From positions 204,208 to 268,207 of the forward strand of contig NZ_ML769305.1 of the NCBI RefSeq assembly GCF_009720385.1: a stretch of DNA of 64,000 nucleotides, given 5' to 3'. Position 1 is the first letter of the stretch, and every line of letters begins with the position of its first letter. The stretch comes from Catellatospora vulcania. Lineage in GTDB: Bacteria; Actinomycetota; Actinomycetes; Mycobacteriales; Micromonosporaceae. The notes beneath the pieces were generated by a model that was not told the DNA's origin, did no database searches, and saw only the letters and a list, made by a program, of their open reading frames with translations. A program made the translations under genes and the position numbers. Shown here piece by piece: positions 25,164-32,972 of the stretch.

Positions 25164-25417
25164 ATGGGCCGTCACATTCAGGTCACCTTCAATGCAGCGA
25201 GGCTGTGGATTCGTCGAGGTCGTCGACGGCGATGCTGTACCGAGGGCGGGTGTCGTGCCCGTGTGCACCTGGACCTGCACGCCGGCCCGGACCGCCGCGA
25301 CGGCGAGGGCGAGCGCAAGGAAGCCCTCGGCGCCACCGTCCTGCGGAGGTGCAGGAGCCGGGCACCCACCACGTGGTGCCGGCCGACCCCGAGGGCAACG
25401 AGTTCTGCGTGCAGTGA
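25164..25417 (+). pseudogene. Second VOC-family remnant (internal deletion and frameshifts)
   Basis: It starts GRHIQVTFNA, parallel to the intact VOC gene at 22671, then loses homology. VHLDLHAGP and KEALGATVLR appear in one frame, and VQEPGTHHVVPADPEGNEFCVQ, the typical VOC C-terminus, in another, ending at TGA 25417. Roughly the middle half of the gene is missing. This marks the right boundary of the low-GC island. Confidence 0.65.
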
Positions 25418-26392
25418 TCAGACCGGCAGTTTCCACTGCTCCCGCACGCCGACCAGGCGGAACCCCAGCCGGTCGTTGATCGCCAGCATGTGACTGTTCG
25501 ACGGGTCGGTGGTGGTGTGCAGGCGGCGCACCACCCCGCCGTCGGCGGCCAGCCGGCGCACCATCTCCGCCTTCACCCACAGCCCGATCCCCCGCCCCCG
25601 GTGCGCCGGGACCACCACGGTGTCGTCCTGATGCGCCAGCTCCGGCGCGAGCAACGGGATCTCCAGCACCGTCAGCCCGGCCACCGCCCCGCTGGCCTCG
25701 TGCACCGCGGCCACGACCCGGCGCTGCAACCCGGCTTCGCGCGCGCAGCGTTCCCTGGCCCGTACCAGCTCCGGCGTGTTCGGCGCGGATTCGTAGCCGA
25801 GCCCGCCGTCGGGTGAGTCGGCCATCGCGTCCACGGCCGCGGCGTACGACGCCAGCAGCTCCTCGGGCGCCTCGTCGGACCAGCTCACCAGCCGGTAACC
25901 CGGCGCGGGCCGGTCCCCGAGCGCCGCCGGGTCGAGCGCGCCCAGGTCCGCCTCGGACTCCCACAGCTCCTGTGCTCTGCGCGCGCCCAGCGCCGCCGCC
26001 CAGGCCGGCCCCGGCGTGCCCCGCATCGCGCTCAGCACCAGCGTGTCCCGGCCCGCGTCGGACGCCGCCGCGCGCATCGCGGCCAGCAGTGCGGTGCCGT
26101 GGCCCGACCGGCGGTGCCGCGGGTGCACCGTGACCTCGGCGAAACCCCAGCCGAGGTTCTCCCGATCGGACAGGAACAACTCGGCCAGCCCCACCACCGC
26201 GCCGTCGGCACAGCCCAGCCAGCGCCGCACCCGGCCGTCGGGGCGGGGTGCGAGCAGCGCCGCGGCGCGCGCCGCCGGGGGCAGTGACGCGTGTCTCGGG
26301 TCGTCGTGGGCGCTCGCAGCCGCGGCCACCTCGTGCCAGCACGCCAGCTGCTCGCGCAGGCCCAGCCGCGGATCGAACGGCGTCACAGTCAT
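25418..26392 (-). CDS. GNAT-family N-acetyltransferase (two GNAT domains)
   Basis: A 324-residue protein with two tandem GNAT modules. The first has AEVTVHPRHRRSGHGTALLAAM (acetyl-CoA pyrophosphate loop R/Q-x-x-G-x-G/A) near residue 105. The second has DTVVVPAHRGRGIGLWVKAEMVRRL near residue 265 and ends TDPSNSHMLAINDRLGFRLVG. Two-domain GNATs include mycothiol synthase-like and antibiotic acetyltransferases; the substrate here is unknown. ATG 26392 follows a minus-strand TACAAC by 7 nt (leaderless). Its stop codon directly follows the VOC remnant. Confidence 0.85.
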   Translation of the reverse strand: MTVTPFDPRLGLREQLACWHEVAAAASAHDDPRHASLPPAARAAALLAPRPDGRVRRWLGCADGAVVGLAELFLSDRENLGWGFAEVTVHPRHRRSGHGTALLAAMRAAASDAGRDTLVLSAMRGTPGPAWAAALGARRAQELWESEADLGALDPAALGDRPAPGYRLVSWSDEAPEELLASYAAAVDAMADSPDGGLGYESAPNTPELVRARERCAREAGLQRRVVAAVHEASGAVAGLTVLEIPLLAPELAHQDDTVVVPAHRGRGIGLWVKAEMVRRLAADGGVVRRLHTTTDPSNSHMLAINDRLGFRLVGVREQWKLPV

Positions 26393-26612
26393 ACCCGGTG
26401 TTGTAGCGCGCCGGACCCGGCTCGCGCCAGCGGCTTTGCGGCATGGTGAAGGGCGGCCCGGCGGCCCGCCCCCGTTGACAGACCGACAGGCCGGATCGCC
26501 ATGCCCCACTGTGTGCGTCGCCATCCTCCGTGCGGCCGGTTGCGCGGCGGTTGCACGCTGACTTGACCGTCGTCACGGTGTCGGACACCCTGGGCGGGAC
26601 AGGGGAGCAAGC

Positions 26613-29453
26613 GTGATCACATTCGGGGTGCTGGGACCGCTGGCGGTGCACCGTGACGGGCAGCCGGTGGAACTTCCGGCCGCGATGCCGCGCCGCCTGC
26701 TCGCCGCGCTGCTCAGCCGGGCCAATCACCCGGTCTCCGCGGACCGGCTGGCCGACACGCTGTGGGACGGCAGCCCGCCCGCCACCGCCCGCAAGACCCT
26801 GCAGGTGTACGTGCACCGCCTGCGCACCGCCCTCGGCGACCCGGCCCGGGTCTCGCACGGTCCGGGCGGCTACCTGATCGCCGCCACGGCCGACGAGCTG
26901 GACAGCCTCGCCTTCGCCGACCTGCTCGGCCAGGCCCGCGCCGCGCGACGCGCCGGTGACGACTCCGCGGCCGCGGACCTGTTCGAGCAGGCGCTGCGGC
27001 TGTGGCGCGCCGAGCCCTACGCCGACCTGCCGCCGGACGCCCTGCTGGCCGACGAGGTGCAGCGGCTGTCCGAGGAGCACCTGCGGGCGCGCGAGGAGAG
27101 TCTCGGCCTGCGCCTGGACCTGGGCGGCCACGCCGAGGCGGGACCGGAGCTGGCCGCGCTGGCCGCCGCCCACCCCTACCGGGAGAGCCTGGCGGCGCTG
27201 CTGATGCTGGCCCTGTACCGGTCCGGGCGGCGGGCCGACACGCTGGAGGTGTACCGGGCGGCCCGCGCCCGTCTCGCCGACGAGCTGGGCATCGACGCCG
27301 GGGCGGCGCTGCGCCGGGTGCACGCCGCGGTGCTGCGCGACGACGACCGGCTGGACCGCGTCGCCGTGTCCGACCTGGACACCCTCACCGAGCCTGCCGC
27401 GACCGGCCCCGCGGGCACCGTGCCCGCGCAGCTGCCCGCGGACACGCCCGTCTTCAGTGGCCGGGCGGCCGAGCTGGACCGGCTGGCAGGGCTGCTGCCC
27501 GGGGACCGGACGACCGGGCTGACCACCGTGGTGATCTCGGCGATCTCGGGCACCGCCGGGGTCGGCAAGACGACCCTGGCCGTGCACTGGGCACACCGGA
27601 TAGCCGAGCGTTTCCCCGACGGCCAGCTCTACCTCAATCTGCGCGGCTTCGACCCGGACGGCACCGCGATGGGCCCGGCCGAGGCGGTGCGCAGCCTGCT
27701 CGACGCGTTCGCGGTGCCGCCGGACCGGATACCGGCCACCCTGGACGGCAGCCTCGGTCTGTACCGCAGCCTGCTGGCGGGCAAGCGGGTGCTGGTGGTG
27801 CTCGACAACGTGCGCGACGCCGAGCATGTACGCCCGCTGCTGCCCGGCTCGCCGACCTGCCTGGTGCTGATCACCAGCCGCAACCAGCTGCCCGCGCTGG
27901 TCGCCACCGAGGGCGCCCGCCCGCTGACACTGGACCTGCTGGCCGACACCGAAGCGGCCGAGCTGCTCAGCCGCCGGATCGGAGCCGACCGTGCCACCGC
28001 CGAGCCGGAGGCCGTCGCACGGATCCTGCGGATGTGCGGCGGCCTGCCGCTGGCCCTGGCGATCGTCGCCGCCCGCGCCGCGATCTCGGCCGAGGTGCCG
28101 CTGGCCGAGCTGGCCGACCGGCTGCAGGCCGAGGGCGCGGGCCTGGACGCGTTCACCGGCTGGGACGCCGCGACCGACGTGCGGGCCGTGTTCTCCTGGT
28201 CGTACCGCGCGCTGAGCGCCCCCGCCGCGCGCATGTTCCGCCTTCTCGGCCTGCACCCGGGCCCGGATCTGGCGGTGCCGGCCGCGGCGAGCCTGGCCGG
28301 GACGCCGCTCGCGCAGGCGCAGGCCGCACTCGATGAGCTGGTGCGGGCGCACCTGGTCGCCGAGCACGCCCCGGGGCGCTACCAGTGCCACGACCTGCTG
28401 CAGCTGTACGCCGCTGAGCTGGCCGAGACCGGCGAACCCGAGGCCGACCGGACCGCCGCGCTGGGCAGGCTGTTCGACCACTACCTGCACACGGCCCAGT
28501 GGGCCGACCGGCGGCTGGAGAGCGTGCGCAAGCCGCTGGAGGTCGACCCGCCCGCCGACGGCACGCTGGTCGAGGAACCAGCCGACGGTCCGGGCGCGCT
28601 GGCCTGGTTCACCGCCGAGCACGCCTGCCTGGTGGCCGCGCTGAACCGGGCCGCGGCGGCCGGCTGGGACCGGCGGGCCTGGCAGCTGTCCTGGCAGCTG
28701 ACGACCTACCTGGACCGGCGCGGCCACTGGTCCGACCTGCTCACCGTGCTGGCGGCCGCGCTCGGCGCGACGGACCGGCTCGGCGACCGGTCAGCCCAGG
28801 CCCACCTGCACCGGCATGTGGCCCGTACCCAGGTGCGGCTGGGCCGGCACGAGGAGGCGTTGGCGAGTTTCCACGCGGCGCTGGAGCTGTACCGGGCGGT
28901 GGACGACCACGCCGGGCAGGGCCACACCCACCACAACCTCGGCGTCGCGCTGGAGATGCAGGGCCGCATCGAGCAGGCGCTGCACCACACCGAACAGGCA
29001 CTGGTCCTGTACACCACCGCCGGTTACGTGCCGGGGCAGGCGCGGGCGCTCAACGGCATCGGCTGGTACCGCACGCTGTCCGGCGAGCACCGGGCCGCGC
29101 TGGAGCACTGCGGCCAGGCGCTGGAGCTGTTCACCGAGCTGGGCGACCGGCAGGGGCAGGCGCACACCCTGGACAGTCTCGGCTACGCCCACGCCCACCT
29201 GGGCGAGCACATCGCGGCGCTGGCGCGCTACGAGCAGGCCGTGGCGCTGTACCGCGACTTCGGCGACCTCGTCGGCGAGGCGGCGACGCACACCCACCTC
29301 GGTGACAGCCACCAGGCCCTGGGCGACCCGGCGGCCGCCGCGTTGTGGTGGCGGCGGGCCCTGGACGTCTACGAGGACCTGGGCCGGGCCGAGGCCGCCG
29401 AGCTGCGCGAGAAGCTGCGCGCTGCCGGTCTGGCGGTCACAGCAGCTCGATGA
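26613..29453 (+). CDS. AfsR/SARP-family regulator with BTAD, NB-ARC and TPR domains
   Basis: A 946-residue regulator. Residues 1-95 form an OmpR-like winged helix (FGVLGPLAV, RLLAALLSRANHPVSADRLADTLW), and 100-245 a bacterial transcriptional activation domain ending LYRSGRRADTLEVYRAARARLADELG. An NB-ARC ATPase follows, with P-loop ISGTAGVGKTTLAVHW near 312 and CGGLPLALAIVAAR near 475. Several TPR units follow from about 730. AfsR-like proteins activate secondary-metabolite or developmental genes in response to kinase or ligand input; no biosynthetic cluster is adjacent. The GTG start has GGGGAG upstream. The last 17 bp overlap the convergent thiolase gene. Confidence 0.9.
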   Translation: MITFGVLGPLAVHRDGQPVELPAAMPRRLLAALLSRANHPVSADRLADTLWDGSPPATARKTLQVYVHRLRTALGDPARVSHGPGGYLIAATADELDSLAFADLLGQARAARRAGDDSAAADLFEQALRLWRAEPYADLPPDALLADEVQRLSEEHLRAREESLGLRLDLGGHAEAGPELAALAAAHPYRESLAALLMLALYRSGRRADTLEVYRAARARLADELGIDAGAALRRVHAAVLRDDDRLDRVAVSDLDTLTEPAATGPAGTVPAQLPADTPVFSGRAAELDRLAGLLPGDRTTGLTTVVISAISGTAGVGKTTLAVHWAHRIAERFPDGQLYLNLRGFDPDGTAMGPAEAVRSLLDAFAVPPDRIPATLDGSLGLYRSLLAGKRVLVVLDNVRDAEHVRPLLPGSPTCLVLITSRNQLPALVATEGARPLTLDLLADTEAAELLSRRIGADRATAEPEAVARILRMCGGLPLALAIVAARAAISAEVPLAELADRLQAEGAGLDAFTGWDAATDVRAVFSWSYRALSAPAARMFRLLGLHPGPDLAVPAAASLAGTPLAQAQAALDELVRAHLVAEHAPGRYQCHDLLQLYAAELAETGEPEADRTAALGRLFDHYLHTAQWADRRLESVRKPLEVDPPADGTLVEEPADGPGALAWFTAEHACLVAALNRAAAAGWDRRAWQLSWQLTTYLDRRGHWSDLLTVLAAALGATDRLGDRSAQAHLHRHVARTQVRLGRHEEALASFHAALELYRAVDDHAGQGHTHHNLGVALEMQGRIEQALHHTEQALVLYTTAGYVPGQARALNGIGWYRTLSGEHRAALEHCGQALELFTELGDRQGQAHTLDSLGYAHAHLGEHIAALARYEQAVALYRDFGDLVGEAATHTHLGDSHQALGDPAAAALWWRRALDVYEDLGRAEAAELREKLRAAGLAVTAAR

Positions 29454-30597
29454 CGGTGGCGTTGGCCATGCCGCCGCCCTCGCACATCGTCTGCAGCCCG
29501 TAGCGGATGCCGTTGTCGCGCATGTGGTGCACCAGCGTGGTCATCAGCCGCGCGCCGCTCGCGCCCAGCGGGTGCCCGAGCGCGATCGCGCCGCCGCGCG
29601 GGTTGAGCCGGTCCGGGTCGGCCCCGGTCTCGGCCAGCCAGGCCAGCGGCACCGGTGCGAACGCCTCGTTGACCTCGTACGCGCCGATGTCGGCGATGGA
29701 CAGCCCGGCCCGCTTGAGCGCCTTCGCGGTGGCCGGGATCGGCGCGGTGAGCATGATCACCGGGTCGTCGGCGGCGACCACGGCGGTGTGGATGCGGGCG
29801 ATCGGGGCGAAGCCGTGCTCGGCGGCCCAGACCGAGGTGGTGACCGCGATGGCGGCGGCACCGTCGGAGATCTGCGACGCGGTGCCCGCGGTGACCACGC
29901 CGTCGGCCTTGAACGGGGTCGCCAGCTGGCCCAGCTTCGCCAGCGACGTCTCGCGCCGGATGCCCTCGTCGGCGTACACGTCGCCGACCGGGGCGATCTC
30001 CGCGGCGAACAGCCCGCCGTCGCTGGCGGCCGCGGCCTTGGCGTGGCTGGCCAGCGCGTACTCGTCGAGCCGGGCGCGGCTGAAGCCCCACCGCGCGGCG
30101 ATCATCTCCGCGCCGACGCCCTGGTTGAACGGCACCGGGGCGTCCCCGGCGAAGCCCTCGACCCCGGCGTAACGCGTGCGCACCTCGGGCCCGTACGGGA
30201 AGCCCAGCTCGCCGACCGACGAGCCCATCGGCACCCGGCTCATCGACTCCACGCCCGCGGCCACCACGAAGTCGGCCTGCCCGGACAGCACGGTCGCCGC
30301 GGCGAAGTGCACGGCCTGCTGGCTGGAGCCGCACTGGCGGTCCAGGGTGGTGCCGGGCACGGTCTCCGGCCAGCCCGCGGCGAGCACCGCGTTGCGGCCG
30401 ATGTTCCAGGACTGCTCGCCGGTCTGCGAGACGCAGCCGAGGATGACGTCCTCGACGTCGGCCGGGTCGAACCCGGTGCGGTCGCCGAGGTCCTGCAGGA
30501 TCTGCCCGGCCAGGTCGACGGGGTGCACGCCGGCCAGGCCGCCGTTGCGCCGGCCGACGGGGGTACGGACCGCTCCGATGATCACCGCATCACGCAT
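29437..30597 (-). CDS. Acetyl-CoA C-acyltransferase (thiolase)
   Basis: A 386-residue thiolase. The acylated Cys lies in DRQCGSSQQAVHFAA near residue 88, the His in GGAIALGHPLGASGARL near 340, and the second catalytic Cys in TMCEGGGMANA near 375. These enzymes cleave 3-ketoacyl-CoA in beta-oxidation or condense acetyl-CoA. ATG 30597 follows minus-strand TAGGCT (30604-30609) by 6 nt, so translation is probably leaderless. No other beta-oxidation genes are adjacent. Confidence 0.93.
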   Translation of the reverse strand: MRDAVIIGAVRTPVGRRNGGLAGVHPVDLAGQILQDLGDRTGFDPADVEDVILGCVSQTGEQSWNIGRNAVLAAGWPETVPGTTLDRQCGSSQQAVHFAAATVLSGQADFVVAAGVESMSRVPMGSSVGELGFPYGPEVRTRYAGVEGFAGDAPVPFNQGVGAEMIAARWGFSRARLDEYALASHAKAAAASDGGLFAAEIAPVGDVYADEGIRRETSLAKLGQLATPFKADGVVTAGTASQISDGAAAIAVTTSVWAAEHGFAPIARIHTAVVAADDPVIMLTAPIPATAKALKRAGLSIADIGAYEVNEAFAPVPLAWLAETGADPDRLNPRGGAIALGHPLGASGARLMTTLVHHMRDNGIRYGLQTMCEGGGMANATVIELL

Positions 30598-30655
30598 GAC
30601 AGCAGCCTACTGCGAAGTAACCTGAACGGTCACTCAGGTCCGCGGGGGTCCGCGA

Positions 30656-31117
30656 TCAGAACCGGGCCAGCCCCGCCACCAGCAGCGCGACCAACACGCC
30701 GACCGTGAGCCAGCGCACCCGCGCCGACACCCGCGGATCGGCCAGCACGGCGGCGAGCGAGTAGGAGGCCATGATGGCGACGACCCACAGCGTGGGAGTA
30801 CCGAGGAAATAGCGTCCCAGCAGGCCGAACGCCAGCAGCAGGAAGACCAGCGGACCGGTGATCGCGACCAGCCACGCCGGGCGCACCCGGGCCAGCCGCA
30901 GCAGTCCCCACATCGACAGCGCCGCGCCGAGCAGGCACAGGAACATGATCCCGATCGCGTCGCCGAGGCACTTCATGCCCTCGGCCGTGCAGCCCTGCAG
31001 CTGGATGAGCGCGTAGGCCAAACCCATCCAGACGGCCAAGGACACGAAGGCGCATCCCGCGGCGCGGGCGGCGCGGGCCACCGGGGTCACACCGGGATCG
31101 GGCTCGATGCTCGTCAT
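30656..31117 (-). CDS. Small integral membrane protein, unknown function
   Basis: A 153-residue protein with about four membrane segments (CAFVSLAVWMGLAYALIQL, IGIMFLCLLGAALSMWGLL, WLVAITGPLVFLLLAFGLL, VRWLTVGVLVALLVAGL). Two cysteines in the first loop (QGCTAEGMKCLGD) could form a disulphide. No family recognised. ATG 31117 is preferred because minus-strand CACGAT (31125-31130) is 7 nt upstream; an ATG at 31126 is also in frame. Divergent from the glutathione peroxidase gene. Confidence 0.7.
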   Translation of the reverse strand: MTSIEPDPGVTPVARAARAAGCAFVSLAVWMGLAYALIQLQGCTAEGMKCLGDAIGIMFLCLLGAALSMWGLLRLARVRPAWLVAITGPLVFLLLAFGLLGRYFLGTPTLWVVAIMASYSLAAVLADPRVSARVRWLTVGVLVALLVAGLARF

Positions 31118-31174
31118 GACCGACATCGTGACAGACCGTCCGGGCTCCGGGCACCGGCGCTATGGTTGGCCCCC

Positions 31175-31660
31175 ATGAGCCTTTACGACGTAACGATCAA
31201 GACCCTGCAGGGCGGCGACGCCGACCTCGCCCAGTACCGCGGCAAAGCCGTGCTCGTCGTCAACGTCGCCTCCCGGTGCGGGCTGACCCCGCAGTACACC
31301 GGCCTGCAGAAGCTCGCCGAGGAGTACGCCGGCCAGGGGCTGGTCGTGCTCGGCGTGCCGTGCAACCAGTTCGCCGGGCAGGAGCCGGGCAGCGCCGAGG
31401 AGATCGCCGAGTTCTGCGACGTGAACTACGGCGTCACCTTCCCGCTGACCGAGAAGGTCGACGTCAACGGTCCCGCCCGGCACCCGCTGTACGACCTGCT
31501 CACGCAGACCGCCGACACCGACGGCGAGTCCGGCGACGTCAAGTGGAACTTCGAGAAGTTCGTGGTCGACCGGTCCGGGGCGGTCGTCGCCCGGCTGCGC
31601 CCGCAGGTCACCCCGGAGTCGCCCGAGCTGGTCGGCGCCGTCGAGCGCGCGCTGGCCTGA
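31175..31660 (+). CDS. Glutathione peroxidase family thiol peroxidase
   Basis: A 161-residue cysteine-type GPx homologue. The peroxidatic Cys lies in VNVASRCGLTPQYTGL (about residue 35), with the family motif LGVPCNQFAGQEPGS supplying the Gln, and WNFEKFVVDRSG supplying the Trp/Asn of the catalytic tetrad. Bacterial members usually reduce peroxides with thioredoxin or mycoredoxin rather than glutathione. ATG 31175 follows TATGGT (31161-31166) by 8 nt. The stop codon abuts the stop of the convergent YihY gene. Confidence 0.93.
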   Translation: MSLYDVTIKTLQGGDADLAQYRGKAVLVVNVASRCGLTPQYTGLQKLAEEYAGQGLVVLGVPCNQFAGQEPGSAEEIAEFCDVNYGVTFPLTEKVDVNGPARHPLYDLLTQTADTDGESGDVKWNFEKFVVDRSGAVVARLRPQVTPESPELVGAVERALA

Positions 31661-32779
31661 TCAGGACCGGCCCTCGTCGGGCCGTGCCTCCTCCTCCGCC
31701 GACGGCTCGGCCACGGGCGCTGCGGGCTCCTCGGACGTCTCCGGCTCTGCGGGCAGCGCTTCGGGTCCCGCCTCCAGCGCGGGCAGCCCGTTGCGGGGCT
31801 CCTGCTTGGGCACGTCGCGCAGGGGAAGGTACGGCTCGGCGTCGGGCGGCATGCCCGCCGCGATGGCCCTCGCCCGGCCCAGTTCGGCGTCGAACTTCGC
31901 CCCGAGCAGCACCGCGACGTTGGTCAGCCAGAGCCAGACCAGGAACGCGATGATCCCGCCGAGCGCGCCGTAGGTCCGGTTGTACGAGTCGAAGGTCGCG
32001 ATGTAGTACGCGAAGCCACCCGACACGGTGATCCAGGTGCCCATCGCCACCATGGTCCCCGGGGTGATCCACCGGAAGCCGCCGAGCCGGGCGTTCGGCG
32101 CGGCCCAGTAGAGCAGCGCCAGCAGCAGGTTTATCACCACCACCAGGACCGGCCACTTCACCACGTCGAGCACCTTGACGGTGGTGTCCTCGACGCCGAA
32201 CGCGCGCCCCACGCTGGTGGCGACCCGGCCGCTGAGCACCACCGCCAGCGCGCTCGCGGCCAGCGACACGCCGGTGACCGCGGTGACGAACAGCTGCACC
32301 GGGATCGTCTTCCACATCGGCCGGCCCTCCGGCACGTCGTAGATCACGTTCGCGGCGCGCATGAACCCGCCGATGTAACTGGTGGCCGACCAGAACGCGA
32401 TGCCGAGACCGACCGCCAGGGCCACCCCTGCCGCCCGCTGGTCGTAGCGCAGGTTGTCGATGATCTCCAGCACGGCGTGCCGGGCCGGCGCCGGCGTCAG
32501 CTCGCTCAGGTTCTCCGCGACCGCGTCGCTGGTCGCGCGGCCGAACAGGCCCACTCCGGCGACCAGCACCAGCATGCCCGGCAGGATCGACGTCACGCTG
32601 TAGTAGGTCAGCGCCGCCGCGCGGTCGGCCAGTTCGTCGTTGAGCAGCTCGACCACGGTGCGGCGGATCACGCCCAGCCAGGCCCGGAAGCCGAGCTGCG
32701 ACGGCCGCTCCGGGCCGCGGGCAAGGATGTGCAGCAGCCGCTCCCGGTGTGCCCGGCCCGGTTCCCTCGTACGCGCCAC
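31661..32779 (-). CDS. YihY/virulence factor BrkB family membrane protein
   Basis: A 372-residue inner-membrane protein. It shows the YihY hallmarks DELADRAAALTYYSVTSILPGMLVLVAG near residue 50, a central WSATSYIGGFMRAANVIYD and YGALGGIIAFLVWLWLTNVAVLLGAKFDAEL, with about six membrane segments. The Glu/Pro-rich C-terminal tail (about 65 residues) is cytoplasmic and probably disordered. Family function is unsettled. GTG 32779 has GAGG upstream; longer in-frame starts up to 32839 exist. Confidence 0.87.
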   Translation of the reverse strand: MARTREPGRAHRERLLHILARGPERPSQLGFRAWLGVIRRTVVELLNDELADRAAALTYYSVTSILPGMLVLVAGVGLFGRATSDAVAENLSELTPAPARHAVLEIIDNLRYDQRAAGVALAVGLGIAFWSATSYIGGFMRAANVIYDVPEGRPMWKTIPVQLFVTAVTGVSLAASALAVVLSGRVATSVGRAFGVEDTTVKVLDVVKWPVLVVVINLLLALLYWAAPNARLGGFRWITPGTMVAMGTWITVSGGFAYYIATFDSYNRTYGALGGIIAFLVWLWLTNVAVLLGAKFDAELGRARAIAAGMPPDAEPYLPLRDVPKQEPRNGLPALEAGPEALPAEPETSEEPAAPVAEPSAEEEARPDEGRS

Positions 32780-32972
32780 CGCTGCCTCTTCCACCGAACG
32801 ATCGATACCCCGGTATGACACCAGAGGTGAACGGCACACTACAACCTCCGGGCGGGCACAGCGTCGTCAGTGGATCACGCACGCGGACCCTGCCCGGCAC
32901 GTATTATCAGGTCACCCCCGGTGACGGCAGCGCACCTCAGTGTGCTGCGGCAAGCACGACGGGGGTAGGGCG

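Noticed and set aside
24966-28727. 1,253-codon minus-strand open frame crossing the VOC remnant, GNAT and SARP genes
   Set aside because: It spans three unrelated loci and has no domain; the plus-strand SARP and the minus-strand GNAT in another frame explain the region.
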